This document shows, in pieces, positions 33,597 through 42,383 of a stretch of DNA of 45,869 nt. A program made the translations under genes and the position numbers. The notes beneath the pieces are model-generated. The model made no database searches. It had not been told where the DNA came from and saw only the letters and a program-made list of their open reading frames with translations. The stretch is from an uncultured Eubacteriales bacterium (GTDB taxonomy: Bacteria > Bacillota > Clostridia > Peptostreptococcales > Anaerovoracaceae): NCBI GenBank assembly GCA_902763505.1, contig CACWSO010000018.1:1-45869 (forward strand). The letters are read 5' to 3'. Positions within the stretch are counted from its first letter, which is position 1. The number at the start of each line of letters is the position of its first letter.

Positions 33597-33986
33597 ATGT
33601 TCAATGGAAGATATGGAATGGATGAGCTGGGCAGATTCATGCTCATCGTATCAGCAGCGCTTATGGTGCTGAATATATTTGTAGAAATCAGAGCACTGTG
33701 GGTGGCGGCTGTCATCCTGCTGATCCTTGTGTACAGCAGAGCATTCTCCAGATTCTACGATAAGAGAAGAGCAGAAAACATGAAGTATCTGGAGATGAAG
33801 AGCAAGTTCACGTCGGGAAAGACAGGCGGCGGAGGGTTCAGCAAGCCTGGCAGCAGACCGAAGAATGACGGCAAGCGTGTTCTCATCTGTCCATACTGCA
33901 AAGAAAAACTGAGAGTTCCTGTCGGCGCAGGAAAGATCAAAATAAACTGTCCTCATTGCCACAATCAGTTTGAGGAAACAGTATAA
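33597..33986 (+). CDS. Small zinc-ribbon membrane protein
   Basis: The 129-aa protein has a hydrophobic hairpin of probably two helices (about 12-46), a basic linker and a C-terminal zinc ribbon (CPYCKEKLRV...CPHC). It begins on the base after the metH stop with GGAGG upstream. Function unknown. It recalls the ribbon-plus-membrane layout of the gene at 211-1689. Confidence 0.82.
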   Translation: MFNGRYGMDELGRFMLIVSAALMVLNIFVEIRALWVAAVILLILVYSRAFSRFYDKRRAENMKYLEMKSKFTSGKTGGGGFSKPGSRPKNDGKRVLICPYCKEKLRVPVGAGKIKINCPHCHNQFEETV

Positions 33987-33989
33987 CAG

Positions 33990-34015
33990 CAGTTTAGAAA
34001 CAGTTACGTAAACTG
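33990..34015 (+). repeat. Inverted repeat upstream of glnA
   Basis: CAGTTTA and TAAACTG are perfect 7-nt arms with a 12-nt spacer, between the zinc-ribbon stop and the glnA ribosome site. It does not match the GlnR box (TGTNA-N7-TNACA). It may be a small hairpin or a regulator site. Confidence 0.35.
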
Positions 34016-34028
34016 AAAGGAGAATACT

Positions 34029-35465
34029 ATGTTTAATTCAGTTGCAGAAGTCCAGAAATTCATCAAGGAATATGACGTGAAGATGGTCGACTTCAAGATG
34101 GTCGATTTGGAGGGAAGATGGAGGCATCTGTCCATCCCTGTAGAGCGTTTCACAGAAGACACCATGGTCGAGGGTATTGGTTTCGACGGATCGAATTACG
34201 GCTATGCTCCGATCGAAAAGTCGGACATGGTCTTCATCCCGAATCTGAAGACAGCGATCTTCGACAAGTTTTCAGAGATTCCGACCATCACAATGATGGG
34301 CGACGTATTCGTCATCGATGAGCCGGAAAACAGACCGTTCAATCAGTATCCGAGAAACGTTTCCCTGGCTGCGGAGAGATACATGAGAGAGCAGGGCATC
34401 GCGGATCAGATGATCGTAGGACCGGAATTTGAATTCTACCTCTTCGACAGAGTCGCCTATCAGGTCAGAGAAGAATCCGTATTCTGTGAGGTCGATACGA
34501 AGCAGGCTGAGTGGAATTCTGCAATGGAAGACGACATCAGAAACAAGGGATATCAGGTCGGCCGTAAAAAGGGTTACCACGCAGACATCCCGCAGGATAT
34601 TACATATAACTCCAGAGCCAAGATGTGCATGACCATGGAGGACTGGGGCATCAAAGTCAAGTACCACCACCACGAAGTAGGCGGCCCGGGACAGGTTGAG
34701 ATCGAAGTTGAGCTCGGCGAGATGACAGAAATGGCTGACGCAGTCATGGCGACGAAGTACATCATCAAGAATACAGCTGTGGAAGATGACAGAACTGCAA
34801 CCTTCCTGCCGAAGCCGATCTATGATGAAGCGGGATCCGGTCTGCACGTGCATATGCATCTGTTCAAAGACGGCAAACCACTCTTCTACGACGAGAATGG
34901 TTACTCTGGACTATCCGAGCTGGCACTCTGCTTCATGGGCGGACTGCTCAAGCATGCGAGAAGCCTGTGCGCATTCACCAATCCATCGACCAACTCCTAC
35001 AAGAGACTGGTTCCTGGATTCGAGGCACCGGTTACGATTGGTTTTGCAACAGCAAACAGAAGCTCTGTTATCAGAATTCCTGCATACGCAAAGGCACCGG
35101 ACAAGAAACGTTTCGAACTGAGAAACCCGGACGGCACGGCAAATCCTTACTACGCATTTGCAGCGATTCTGATGGCAGGTATCGACGGCGTGAAGAACAA
35201 AATCAACGCCATGGATGGCGGATGGGGTCCATACGACTTCAACCTCTATGATCTGACCGAGGAGCAGAAAAAAGAAGTCAAGGCGTTGCCGAGGAGTCTC
35301 ATGGATGCACTCGATGCACTGAAGGAAGATCACGACTATCTGACAGCAGGCGGTGTGTTCCCACAGGAACTGATCGACCTGTGGATCGAAAAGAAAAAGG
35401 CGGACTACCAGAAGGTTCACTCGATTCCACATCCGGCAGAATTCTCGCTTTACTATGACCTGTAG
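34029..35465 (+). CDS. glnA: Glutamine synthetase, type I
   Basis: The enzyme makes glutamine from glutamate, ammonia and ATP. The 478-aa protein has VEGIGFDGSNYGYAPIEKSD, VGPEFEFYLFD, the substrate site GSGLHVHMHLF, NPSTNSYKRLVPGFEAP, and the C-terminal RNPDGTANPYYAFAAILMAG. The adenylylation-loop tyrosine motif of enteric enzymes is not evident, as expected for the GSI-alpha group, which is controlled by feedback. AAAGGAG precedes ATG 34029. Confidence 0.94.
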   Translation: MFNSVAEVQKFIKEYDVKMVDFKMVDLEGRWRHLSIPVERFTEDTMVEGIGFDGSNYGYAPIEKSDMVFIPNLKTAIFDKFSEIPTITMMGDVFVIDEPENRPFNQYPRNVSLAAERYMREQGIADQMIVGPEFEFYLFDRVAYQVREESVFCEVDTKQAEWNSAMEDDIRNKGYQVGRKKGYHADIPQDITYNSRAKMCMTMEDWGIKVKYHHHEVGGPGQVEIEVELGEMTEMADAVMATKYIIKNTAVEDDRTATFLPKPIYDEAGSGLHVHMHLFKDGKPLFYDENGYSGLSELALCFMGGLLKHARSLCAFTNPSTNSYKRLVPGFEAPVTIGFATANRSSVIRIPAYAKAPDKKRFELRNPDGTANPYYAFAAILMAGIDGVKNKINAMDGGWGPYDFNLYDLTEEQKKEVKALPRSLMDALDALKEDHDYLTAGGVFPQELIDLWIEKKKADYQKVHSIPHPAEFSLYYDL

Positions 35466-35534
35466 AGCGCAGAATCATAACGACAGAAAGATAATACTAC
35501 TAGAGATATAGATTACGACAAATAAAGATAGTTA

Positions 35535-36791
35535 ATGGGTAAAATACTGAACAGCGGATACGGCGCGATCTTCGGGACATACTGGATCATCTACGCAGTT
35601 GTCAGCAGCTTCGCGTCCGTGTTTATGCTGGCAAAAGGATATACAAATTCACAAATCGGAGTAACGTTGGCTGTGGCAAATGTGCTTGCAGTCATCATGC
35701 AGCCGCTCATCGCGGATTTCGTGGACCGGTCAAAGAGACTGGACGTTATCGGCACGACCGAAATCATGACCATCTGCATGATGGTATTCACCATCGGCAT
35801 GTTCACGTTTAAGGGCGGCAGTCTGGGACTCTGCGTGGTGTTCGTGCTGCTGATTGCGTTCCATACCGTATTGCAGCCATTGTTCAACTCTCTGGCTTTC
35901 CGGCTTGAGGAGGCAGGTGTATCCATCAATTTCGGCATCGCCAGATCCGTCGGTTCGCTGGCCTACTCGATTTTCGTCGCCATTTTCGGCACGATCGTCG
36001 AACATTTTGGAATCAACGTTATGCCAATCGCAAGTGAGATTTCCTGTCTGATGCTCATTGCAAGTCTTGCCTTCACGGGGTATTACTTCAACAAAGGCAA
36101 GAAGCAGGCGCCGCAGCGCAAAATCGAAGGGGCGACAGTTGAGGAACCAGTAGAAAAAGAAACGGAAGTGACAGCGGAGGCGGAAGAGTCAATCGTAGAG
36201 GAAGAGGAAATCAACCTCGTTCAGTTCATCAGAAGAAACAAGATGTTCTTCATCATGAATCTTGGTGTCCTGGGCATCTACTTCAGCAATGCAGTACTGA
36301 ACAATTATATGGCGCAGATCTGTGACGGCGTCGGCGGAAGTACAGAGGATATGGGTCGTATCCTCGGCGTGATGGCATTTCTGGAGATACCGACCATGGT
36401 GTTCTTCAAGCAACTGAGGGACAGATTCTCCTGTCAGTTCCTGCTGAAGATCGCAGCCATAGGATTCACGGTGAAAATCGCCATCTGCTGGCTGGCGAAT
36501 TCCGTCATCATGCTGTACATCGGACAGTTGTTCCAGCCTGTTTCCTTCGCGCTCTTCCTCCCGGGGATGGTTTACTTCTCGGATGAGATGATGAGTAAGG
36601 GCGAAGCGGTCAAGGGGCAGGCGCTGTTCACAACCATGATAACAATTACAACCATATTCGCGACTCTGTGTGGCGGAATGATATTGGATGCAAGCGGCTC
36701 GAAGATGCTGACTTTCGTTTCGACACTTCTGACAGCAGCGGGAGCATTGGTTATCATATTCGCAGTCGACAGGGTAAAAAGCAATAAGTAA
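35535..36791 (+). CDS. MFS transporter, nucleoside/sugar permease-like
   Basis: The 418-aa protein has 12 predicted transmembrane helices in two halves, split by an acidic cytoplasmic loop of Glu/Val/Thr (about 195-230). The layout resembles the LacY/NupG-like MFS_1 group. The substrate is unknown. The ribosome site before ATG 35535 is weak. The 69-nt gap after glnA shows no terminator. Confidence 0.8.
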   Translation: MGKILNSGYGAIFGTYWIIYAVVSSFASVFMLAKGYTNSQIGVTLAVANVLAVIMQPLIADFVDRSKRLDVIGTTEIMTICMMVFTIGMFTFKGGSLGLCVVFVLLIAFHTVLQPLFNSLAFRLEEAGVSINFGIARSVGSLAYSIFVAIFGTIVEHFGINVMPIASEISCLMLIASLAFTGYYFNKGKKQAPQRKIEGATVEEPVEKETEVTAEAEESIVEEEEINLVQFIRRNKMFFIMNLGVLGIYFSNAVLNNYMAQICDGVGGSTEDMGRILGVMAFLEIPTMVFFKQLRDRFSCQFLLKIAAIGFTVKIAICWLANSVIMLYIGQLFQPVSFALFLPGMVYFSDEMMSKGEAVKGQALFTTMITITTIFATLCGGMILDASGSKMLTFVSTLLTAAGALVIIFAVDRVKSNK

Positions 36792-36823
36792 CAATCCATC
36801 ATTTATCGAGAAGGAGGTTTCAA

Positions 36824-37564
36824 ATGTACGAGGAACTTACTGAAATAATCAAAGGAAGTGACAATATCGTTTTCTTCGGCGGTGCAGGCGTATCAACGGA
36901 GAGCAATATCCCGGACTTCAGATCGGAAGCAGGACTCTACAGCGCCCAGTCCAACTACGGCATGTCACCGGAGCAGATGCTGTCTCACAGCTTCTTCGTG
37001 AGAGATACGGAGACCTTCTTTGACTACTACAAAAACAACCTGATCTATACGGATGCGGAGCCGAATGACGCTCACAAGGCGCTGGCGAAGCTGGAAGAGA
37101 TGGGAAAACTCAAAGCTGTCGTGACCCAGAACATAGATGGGCTCCACCAGAAAGCAGGAAGCAAAACAGTCTATGAACTGCACGGTTCCGTTCTCAGGAA
37201 CAATTGCATGCACTGCGGAACCTACTATGATCTTGACTATATTATGGATCCGGAGCATTGTGACGGACTCATTCCGAAGTGTGAAAAGTGCGGCGGTGTT
37301 GTAAAACCGGACGTCGTCCTTTACGAAGAAGCGCTCGATGAGTATCAGATCAATGGAGCGGTAGACGCCATCAGAAAGGCGGATGTTCTCATCATCGGAG
37401 GAACATCCCTCGTGGTGTATCCGGCAGCCGGATTTATCAATTACTTCAGAGGAAGCAAGCTTGTACTCATCAACAAAAGCAGTACATCTTTTGACAACAG
37501 GGCAGACCTCGTAATACATGACGCCATCGGAAAAGTAATGAAAGAGGCGGTGAATGGACTCTAA
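36824..37564 (+). CDS. NAD-dependent protein deacylase, Sir2 family
   Basis: The 246-aa sirtuin removes acyl groups from lysines using NAD. It has GGAGVSTESNIPDFRS (19-34), TQNIDGLH (101-108), catalytic His120, structural zinc Cys128, Cys131, Cys153 and Cys156, and GGTSLVVYPAAGF. AGAAGGAGG lies before ATG. Its end overlaps terC by 11 nt, implying one operon with metal-export genes. Confidence 0.94.
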   Translation: MYEELTEIIKGSDNIVFFGGAGVSTESNIPDFRSEAGLYSAQSNYGMSPEQMLSHSFFVRDTETFFDYYKNNLIYTDAEPNDAHKALAKLEEMGKLKAVVTQNIDGLHQKAGSKTVYELHGSVLRNNCMHCGTYYDLDYIMDPEHCDGLIPKCEKCGGVVKPDVVLYEEALDEYQINGAVDAIRKADVLIIGGTSLVVYPAAGFINYFRGSKLVLINKSSTSFDNRADLVIHDAIGKVMKEAVNGL

Positions 37565-38534
37565 AGAGGACTCCAACACGACTGGCAGAAGAATATGGGA
37601 AGCAATCTGGCAGTATAAGTGGCTCTACTTCTGGATCCTTATGGCATGCCTTTTTGGCGTGGTCATTTACTTCTGGCAGGGAGCTTCACAGGCCATTGAT
37701 TACTTCAGCGGATATCTGATTGAGCTGAGTCTTTCCGTGGACAACCTGTTCGTATTCCTGCTGATCTTCATCAGCTTTGGAATCAATGAACATGCACAGC
37801 ACAAAGTGCTCAACTACGGAATCGCCGGTACGATCGTGCTCAGATTCCTTTTCATATTCGTGGGTATTTCGCTGATCAACATGTTTGAATGGCTTCTCTG
37901 GGCTTTCGGCGCGCTGCTTGTGATCAGCGGCGTCCGGATGTTCCGGAAAGACGATGATGAGGATGACCCGAGGGACGGTGTGATCTATAAGATGATCGCC
38001 AAGTTCCTGCCTATGAGCGCTGACTTTGAAGGCGAAAAGTTCATTGTGGACAACGATGGGACCAATTACGACAAGTCCAGCCTGCTTTCCAAGAGAGCGA
38101 AAAAGCTGTGCACGCCGCTTATGGTGGTGATGGTCCTGCTGCTGTTCTCGGATATTATTTTTGCAATCGACTCTGTTCCTGCCGTCATATCCATGACGCG
38201 GGATCTGTTTATCGTATACACATCGAATATGTTCGCGGTGATGGGACTGAGGCAGATGTTCTTTGTCCTGGAACACATGCATGAGAGATTCCAGTACGTT
38301 AAGTACGGGGTAGCTGTCATCCTGATGTTCACTGGCGTGAAGATGCTCCTCGACATATTCGATATCCACATCCACAATCTCATTTCCATAGCAGTCATTC
38401 TGGTGCTGCTGGTAGCGAGCATTATCGCTTCGGTCATCGTATCGAGTCGCACAAAGACAGAAGACAAGGCGGATAAACTTGAAAAGAAGAAAGAGATTGA
38501 AGATGCATTTGAGGAGCTGGATAAGGAATCATGA
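37554..38534 (+). CDS. TerC-family membrane protein
   Basis: The 326-aa protein has about nine helices and the TerC signatures ELSLSVDNLFVFLLIF and SDIIFAIDSVPAVISMTRDLFIVYTSN, with the conserved Asp/Asn pairs. TerC proteins have been implicated in manganese export and in metal loading of secreted enzymes. The following gene, a MntP homologue, supports manganese as substrate. The C-terminus is a charged helix. Confidence 0.92.
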   Translation: MDSKEDSNTTGRRIWEAIWQYKWLYFWILMACLFGVVIYFWQGASQAIDYFSGYLIELSLSVDNLFVFLLIFISFGINEHAQHKVLNYGIAGTIVLRFLFIFVGISLINMFEWLLWAFGALLVISGVRMFRKDDDEDDPRDGVIYKMIAKFLPMSADFEGEKFIVDNDGTNYDKSSLLSKRAKKLCTPLMVVMVLLLFSDIIFAIDSVPAVISMTRDLFIVYTSNMFAVMGLRQMFFVLEHMHERFQYVKYGVAVILMFTGVKMLLDIFDIHIHNLISIAVILVLLVASIIASVIVSSRTKTEDKADKLEKKKEIEDAFEELDKES

Positions 38535-39148
38535 CCTGGGGAATACCATTCTATTTTAACAGCATACTTCTGGGCGTCGGACTGGCCATGGATGCGTTCA
38601 GTGTATCCATTGCAGATGGACTTCTGGAACCGGACATGAGAAGAGGCAGAAGATGGACCATTGCAGGAACCTTCGCCTTCTTCCAGTTCATCATGCCTGT
38701 GATCGGATGGTTCTGCGTACATGCCCTGGCGTCCCGTTTTGCGATGTTCCAGAAAGCGGTACCGTGGATCGCTCTCGTGCTGCTTTTGTATATCGGCGGC
38801 AAGATGCTCATTGAGAGCATTCAGCAGATTCGAGAAAAAAGGAATGAAAACAGTATTGTTTCAGAAACGGTTGCTGCAACGGCGCGGCTTACAGCACCGA
38901 CACTGCTTTTGCAGGGAATCGCAACGGCAATCGATGCGCTGTCTGTTGGTTTTGCAATATCCGGTTACGGTTGGATACAGGCGTTGGTATGCGCAGTTAT
39001 CATTGCAGTCGTGACCTATTTCATCTGTACCATAGGACTTCACATCGGAAGAAAGGCGAGCGAAAAGCTATCCGGCAAGGCAGGAATACTGGGAGGATGC
39101 ATTCTCATATTCATAGGAATTGAGATTTTCATAAGAGGAATTGTTTAA
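38531..39148 (+). CDS. mntP: Manganese efflux pump MntP
   Basis: The 205-aa protein has six helices in two inverted halves with MDAFSVSIADG (20-30) and ATAIDALSVGFA, the metal-binding acidic motifs of the family. MntP exports Mn2+. It overlaps terC by ATGA and the next gene by one base. No yybP-ykoY riboswitch is visible because the gene is internal to an operon. Confidence 0.93.
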   Translation: MTWGIPFYFNSILLGVGLAMDAFSVSIADGLLEPDMRRGRRWTIAGTFAFFQFIMPVIGWFCVHALASRFAMFQKAVPWIALVLLLYIGGKMLIESIQQIREKRNENSIVSETVAATARLTAPTLLLQGIATAIDALSVGFAISGYGWIQALVCAVIIAVVTYFICTIGLHIGRKASEKLSGKAGILGGCILIFIGIEIFIRGIV

Positions 39149-40128
39149 TGGGCAAGAATGAGTATGACGTACCCAAAATAAGTTTATATGCAGCGGGTAT
39201 CGCGTTCACGCTATCAATTGGGTTTTCCTTCTTCGGAATCAAACAGTGCGTTCCTTATGCGGATACACTGACCATTCTCTGCTACAGATATGTGGCAGCG
39301 CTCATCAGCGTCGCGCTGTGGATCGGTATCGCAAAGGCATTAGGAAGATACCCGAAGGCAGAGCCGGGAAGACCGAAAGGAAAACTCTACATGACGGCTG
39401 CTTTTTATGTCGCTTTCATGATTTTGCAGATTCTGTCGATGTTCTTCGCGACTTCCATTGAAGGAGCTATCGTCTTCGCCATGTCACCAATCTTCGCCAA
39501 GATCATCGGAAGGATCGTTTTGGGCGAGCGGTCCACCAGACTGCAGATGCTCTTTATCGTCATGACCGTGACAGCCCTGATTGTGCTGATCATTCTGAAT
39601 GCGACAGACATCACACTGAATGTCACCGGCCTCATTATCATGACGGTTGCGACGATTTTCATGGGCTGTCAGAATGTCTCGGCAAGATATATCCGTGGCG
39701 TCTTCCGGCCGATCGAAATCACAGCGACCATAGCGGTGGGAGGATCGATTATTTTCATCGGAGCGTCCATCGTGCGGGCGATGTATACTGGTGACTGGAA
39801 TGCACTGATCGAACCGTTGAAACATCCGGATTTCGTGATTTGGGTTTCCTTCCTCGGTGTGTTCTGCATCCTGCTCTCCGCCCAGTTCATGGCATATATG
39901 CTGGCACATATGGAAATCATTCAATCGACGGTATTCAGCAGCGCATCCACTCTGGTATCAATCATAGCAGGAGCGCTGATACTGGGAGAGCCGCTGCGGT
40001 GGTATCATTTTATATGCGGCGCCATTATTCTAGCCGGTGTCGTCGGCTTGATGTTGGCTCCGGCAAAAGCAGAAAACGCAGGTAAATCATTAGAAGATGA
40101 TATGAATAAAGAACAAAAAGGAGAATAA
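39148..40128 (+). CDS. EamA/DMT-family membrane transporter
   Basis: The 326-aa protein has ten helices in two EamA halves (ISLYAAGIAFTLSIGFSFFG; MAYMLAHMEIIQSTVFSSAS then LILGEPLRWYHFICGAIIL). The cytosolic C-terminus is charged. Substrate unknown. TAATG overlap with mntP puts it in the same operon. Confidence 0.85.
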   Translation: MGKNEYDVPKISLYAAGIAFTLSIGFSFFGIKQCVPYADTLTILCYRYVAALISVALWIGIAKALGRYPKAEPGRPKGKLYMTAAFYVAFMILQILSMFFATSIEGAIVFAMSPIFAKIIGRIVLGERSTRLQMLFIVMTVTALIVLIILNATDITLNVTGLIIMTVATIFMGCQNVSARYIRGVFRPIEITATIAVGGSIIFIGASIVRAMYTGDWNALIEPLKHPDFVIWVSFLGVFCILLSAQFMAYMLAHMEIIQSTVFSSASTLVSIIAGALILGEPLRWYHFICGAIILAGVVGLMLAPAKAENAGKSLEDDMNKEQKGE

Positions 40129-40130
40129 CA

Positions 40131-41333
40131 ATGAGAGGATCATTCACGTACTGCAATCCGACCAAACTGTATTTCGGCAAAAACGCCCTCAAAAATCTGG
40201 CTGGGGAACTTGAACAATACGGACCGAATGTGCAGCTGATCTACGGCGGCGGTTCCATCAAGAAGAATGGCATCTATGATGAGGTCGTAGACGTGCTCAC
40301 AGCATGCGGCAAGACGATCGTAGAAGACGGCGGCGTCATGCCGAATCCGACGGTAGACAAACTTCGTGAAGGCGTGCAGATCGCCCGCGATCACAATGTC
40401 GACCTGCTGCTGGCTGTCGGCGGCGGTTCCTGCTGCGACTACGCAAAGGCTGTATCAGTTTCCATCAACTGCGATGACGATCCTTGGGAGAAGTACTATG
40501 TGCGCTTTGAAGAACCGGATTGCGAAATCGTGCCGGTGGGATGTGTGCTGACCATGGTGGGAACCGGATCTGAAATGAACGGAGGAGCCGTCATCACCAA
40601 CCATGAGACAAAACAGAAGATCGGGCATGTCTTCGGAACGGAAGTCATGCCGAAGTTCACTGTGCTGAATCCTGTCTATACACTGAGCCTGCCGCACTAT
40701 CAGATGGTAGCCGGCATATATGATATCTTCAATCACATCTGTGAGCAGTATTTCAGCGGGGCAGATGACAATGTAAGCGATTATCTGAGCGAAGGACTGA
40801 TGCGGTCTCTGATTCACAGTTCACGCATTGCCAATGTAGATTCCCAGGATTACGAAGCCCGCTCCAATATTATGTGGACGGCGACATGGGCACTCAACAC
40901 ACTGCTTTCAAGAGCCAAAACCACAGACTGGATGGTACACATGCTGGGACAGGCGGCCGGCGCACACACCGACGCGACACATGGCATGACATTGGCAGCA
41001 GTTTCACTGCCGTATTACAGATACCTAATCCAATCGGCAGCAGGGGAGGATGCAGGTCCGACAGGCGAAGCATGCATCGCCAAATTCGCCCGCTTCGCTA
41101 CGGAAGTATGGAAAGTCAGTCCGGATGGACGCAGTGAGGAAGAGCTTGCCTATGCAGGACTGGAAGCATTGGAGAGCTGGATGAAAGAACTTGGGCTCGT
41201 GATGAATCTGACCGAGCTCGGCGCCAGTGAGGATATGGTGGAAGGCATCGCAGACAGCACGATTATCCTGAAGGGCGGATACAAAGTCCTCACAAAAGAT
41301 GAGGTAGCAGAGATTCTCAGACAGAGTCTGTAA
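40131..41333 (+). CDS. Iron-containing alcohol dehydrogenase
   Basis: The 400-aa protein belongs to the BdhA/YqhD branch, which interconverts aldehydes and alcohols with NAD(P)H. It begins FTYCNPTKLYFGKNAL and has VGGGSCCDYAKAV at the nucleotide site (family usually GGGSxxD), VLTMVGTGSEMNGGAVI, and the metal ligands in YDIFNHICEQ and HMLGQAAGAHTDATHG. AAGGAG is upstream of ATG 40131. It precedes a DDAH-like gene. Confidence 0.92.
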   Translation: MRGSFTYCNPTKLYFGKNALKNLAGELEQYGPNVQLIYGGGSIKKNGIYDEVVDVLTACGKTIVEDGGVMPNPTVDKLREGVQIARDHNVDLLLAVGGGSCCDYAKAVSVSINCDDDPWEKYYVRFEEPDCEIVPVGCVLTMVGTGSEMNGGAVITNHETKQKIGHVFGTEVMPKFTVLNPVYTLSLPHYQMVAGIYDIFNHICEQYFSGADDNVSDYLSEGLMRSLIHSSRIANVDSQDYEARSNIMWTATWALNTLLSRAKTTDWMVHMLGQAAGAHTDATHGMTLAAVSLPYYRYLIQSAAGEDAGPTGEACIAKFARFATEVWKVSPDGRSEEELAYAGLEALESWMKELGLVMNLTELGASEDMVEGIADSTIILKGGYKVLTKDEVAEILRQSL

Positions 41334-41352
41334 AATAGAAAGGAGACAGAAT

Positions 41353-42126
41353 ATGTTTACTAGAGCAATTACAAGAAAACCATGCCGCGCGCTGATCGAC
41401 GGAATCACAACCGCGATGTTCGGGGAAGGCACTCCGGACTACGATCTGGCGGTGCAGCAGCATGACAACTACATCAAAACACTGAGAGACCTGGGGCTGG
41501 AAGTTCTGGACCTGGCAGCAGATGAGAGATTCCCGGACTCCTGTTTCGTGGAAGATCCGGCTGTTGTGATGCCGGAGTGTGCCATCATCACAAATCCGGC
41601 GACTGACTCCAGAAACGGTGAAAAGTTTGAAATCGTCGACGCCATCAAGCAATTCTACAAGGATGATCAGATCTTCCACATTGAGGCGCCGGGCACCATG
41701 GAAGGCGGAGACGTCATGCTCGTTGACAAGCACTTCTATGTCGGCCAGTCAGACCGCACCAATGCGGAGGGTTTCAAGCAGTTCGCTGATATCGTGGGAC
41801 AGTTCGGATACGAAGCAACGGCAGTCCCCGTTACAGAGGGACTCCATCTGAAGGACTTCGTCATCTATCTGGAGAAGGGCAACATGCTCGTTTCCCCGAA
41901 GATGAATGAAGAGCCTGCTTTCGCGGAGTATACAAAGTTCGTCATTGATCCGGATGAACTCTACGCCATCAACAGCATGAACATCAACGGCACTGTCCTC
42001 GTTCCGGAAGGATTCCCGAAGACCCTGAAGATCATCGAGGATCTGGGTTATCCTACCATTGTTCTGAACAACAGCGAGTTCAGCAAAATCGACGGCAGCC
42101 TGACCTGCCTGTCATTGAGATTTTAA
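41353..42126 (+). CDS. Dimethylarginine dimethylaminohydrolase / arginine deiminase-like
   Basis: The 257-aa guanidine-modifying enzyme has FPDSCFVEDPAVV, GTMEGGDVM, the catalytic His in EGLHLKDFVIYL and the nucleophile Cys252 in GSLTCLSLRF at the C-terminus. DDAH-type enzymes release citrulline from (methyl)arginine. Substrate specificity cannot be read from the sequence. AAAGGAGA precedes ATG 41353. Confidence 0.9.
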   Translation: MFTRAITRKPCRALIDGITTAMFGEGTPDYDLAVQQHDNYIKTLRDLGLEVLDLAADERFPDSCFVEDPAVVMPECAIITNPATDSRNGEKFEIVDAIKQFYKDDQIFHIEAPGTMEGGDVMLVDKHFYVGQSDRTNAEGFKQFADIVGQFGYEATAVPVTEGLHLKDFVIYLEKGNMLVSPKMNEEPAFAEYTKFVIDPDELYAINSMNINGTVLVPEGFPKTLKIIEDLGYPTIVLNNSEFSKIDGSLTCLSLRF

Positions 42127-42161
42127 TAGAGTTGTTAGTGTGATTTTAATGGATTGCATCC

Positions 42162-42200
42162 TTGCATCTGCAACGCTTTGTGTTATAATAAGCGTTGCAG
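42162..42200 (+). promoter_or_regulatory. tRNA-Ala promoter with inverted repeat around the -10
   Basis: TTGCAT (42162-42167), 16 nt, TATAAT (42184-42189), and the mature tRNA starts at 42205. The arms CTGCAACGCTT (42168-42178) and AAGCGTTGCAG (42190-42200) are perfect 11-bp inverted repeats flanking the -10. TTGCATC is also directly repeated just upstream. Confidence 0.8.
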
Positions 42201-42204
42201 GCAT

Positions 42205-42280
42205 GGGGTATTAGCTCAGCTGGGAGAGCGCCAGGTTCGCAATCTGGAGGCCAGGGGTTCGATCCCCCTATGCTCCACCA
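42205..42280 (+). tRNA. tRNA-Ala, anticodon CGC
   Basis: The 76-nt cloverleaf can be folded by eye. Acceptor GGGGTAT pairs with ATGCTCC and has the alanine identity pair G3-U70. The D arm is GCTC/GAGC, the anticodon stem CCAGG/TCTGG holds TTCGCAA with CGC at 42238-42240, the T arm is AGGGG/CCCCT, and the 3' CCA is encoded. Its 3' part is the probable integration site of the element that follows. Confidence 0.95.
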
Positions 42281-42285
42281 TGTAC

Positions 42286-42320
42286 GGAACGTTGAAATTT
42301 CAACGTTCCTTCGTCTTTTT
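42286..42320 (+). terminator. Terminator after tRNA-Ala
   Basis: A perfect 24-nt palindrome (42286-42309, beginning GGAACGTTGAAA) is followed by TTCGTCTTTTTT. It begins 6 nt after the CCA end, so it may be carried by the inserted element. Confidence 0.9.
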
Positions 42321-42383
42321 TGGAATGGATTTTCAGATAAGTAACTGCATTTTGGTAACAGTTTTGGTAACACTTTTCGATTT

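Noticed and set aside
39484-39924. 146-aa and other minus-strand frames opposite the second DMT gene
   Set aside because: They are rich in His/Asp/Arg as expected from the antisense of membrane-protein codons, with no ribosome sites.
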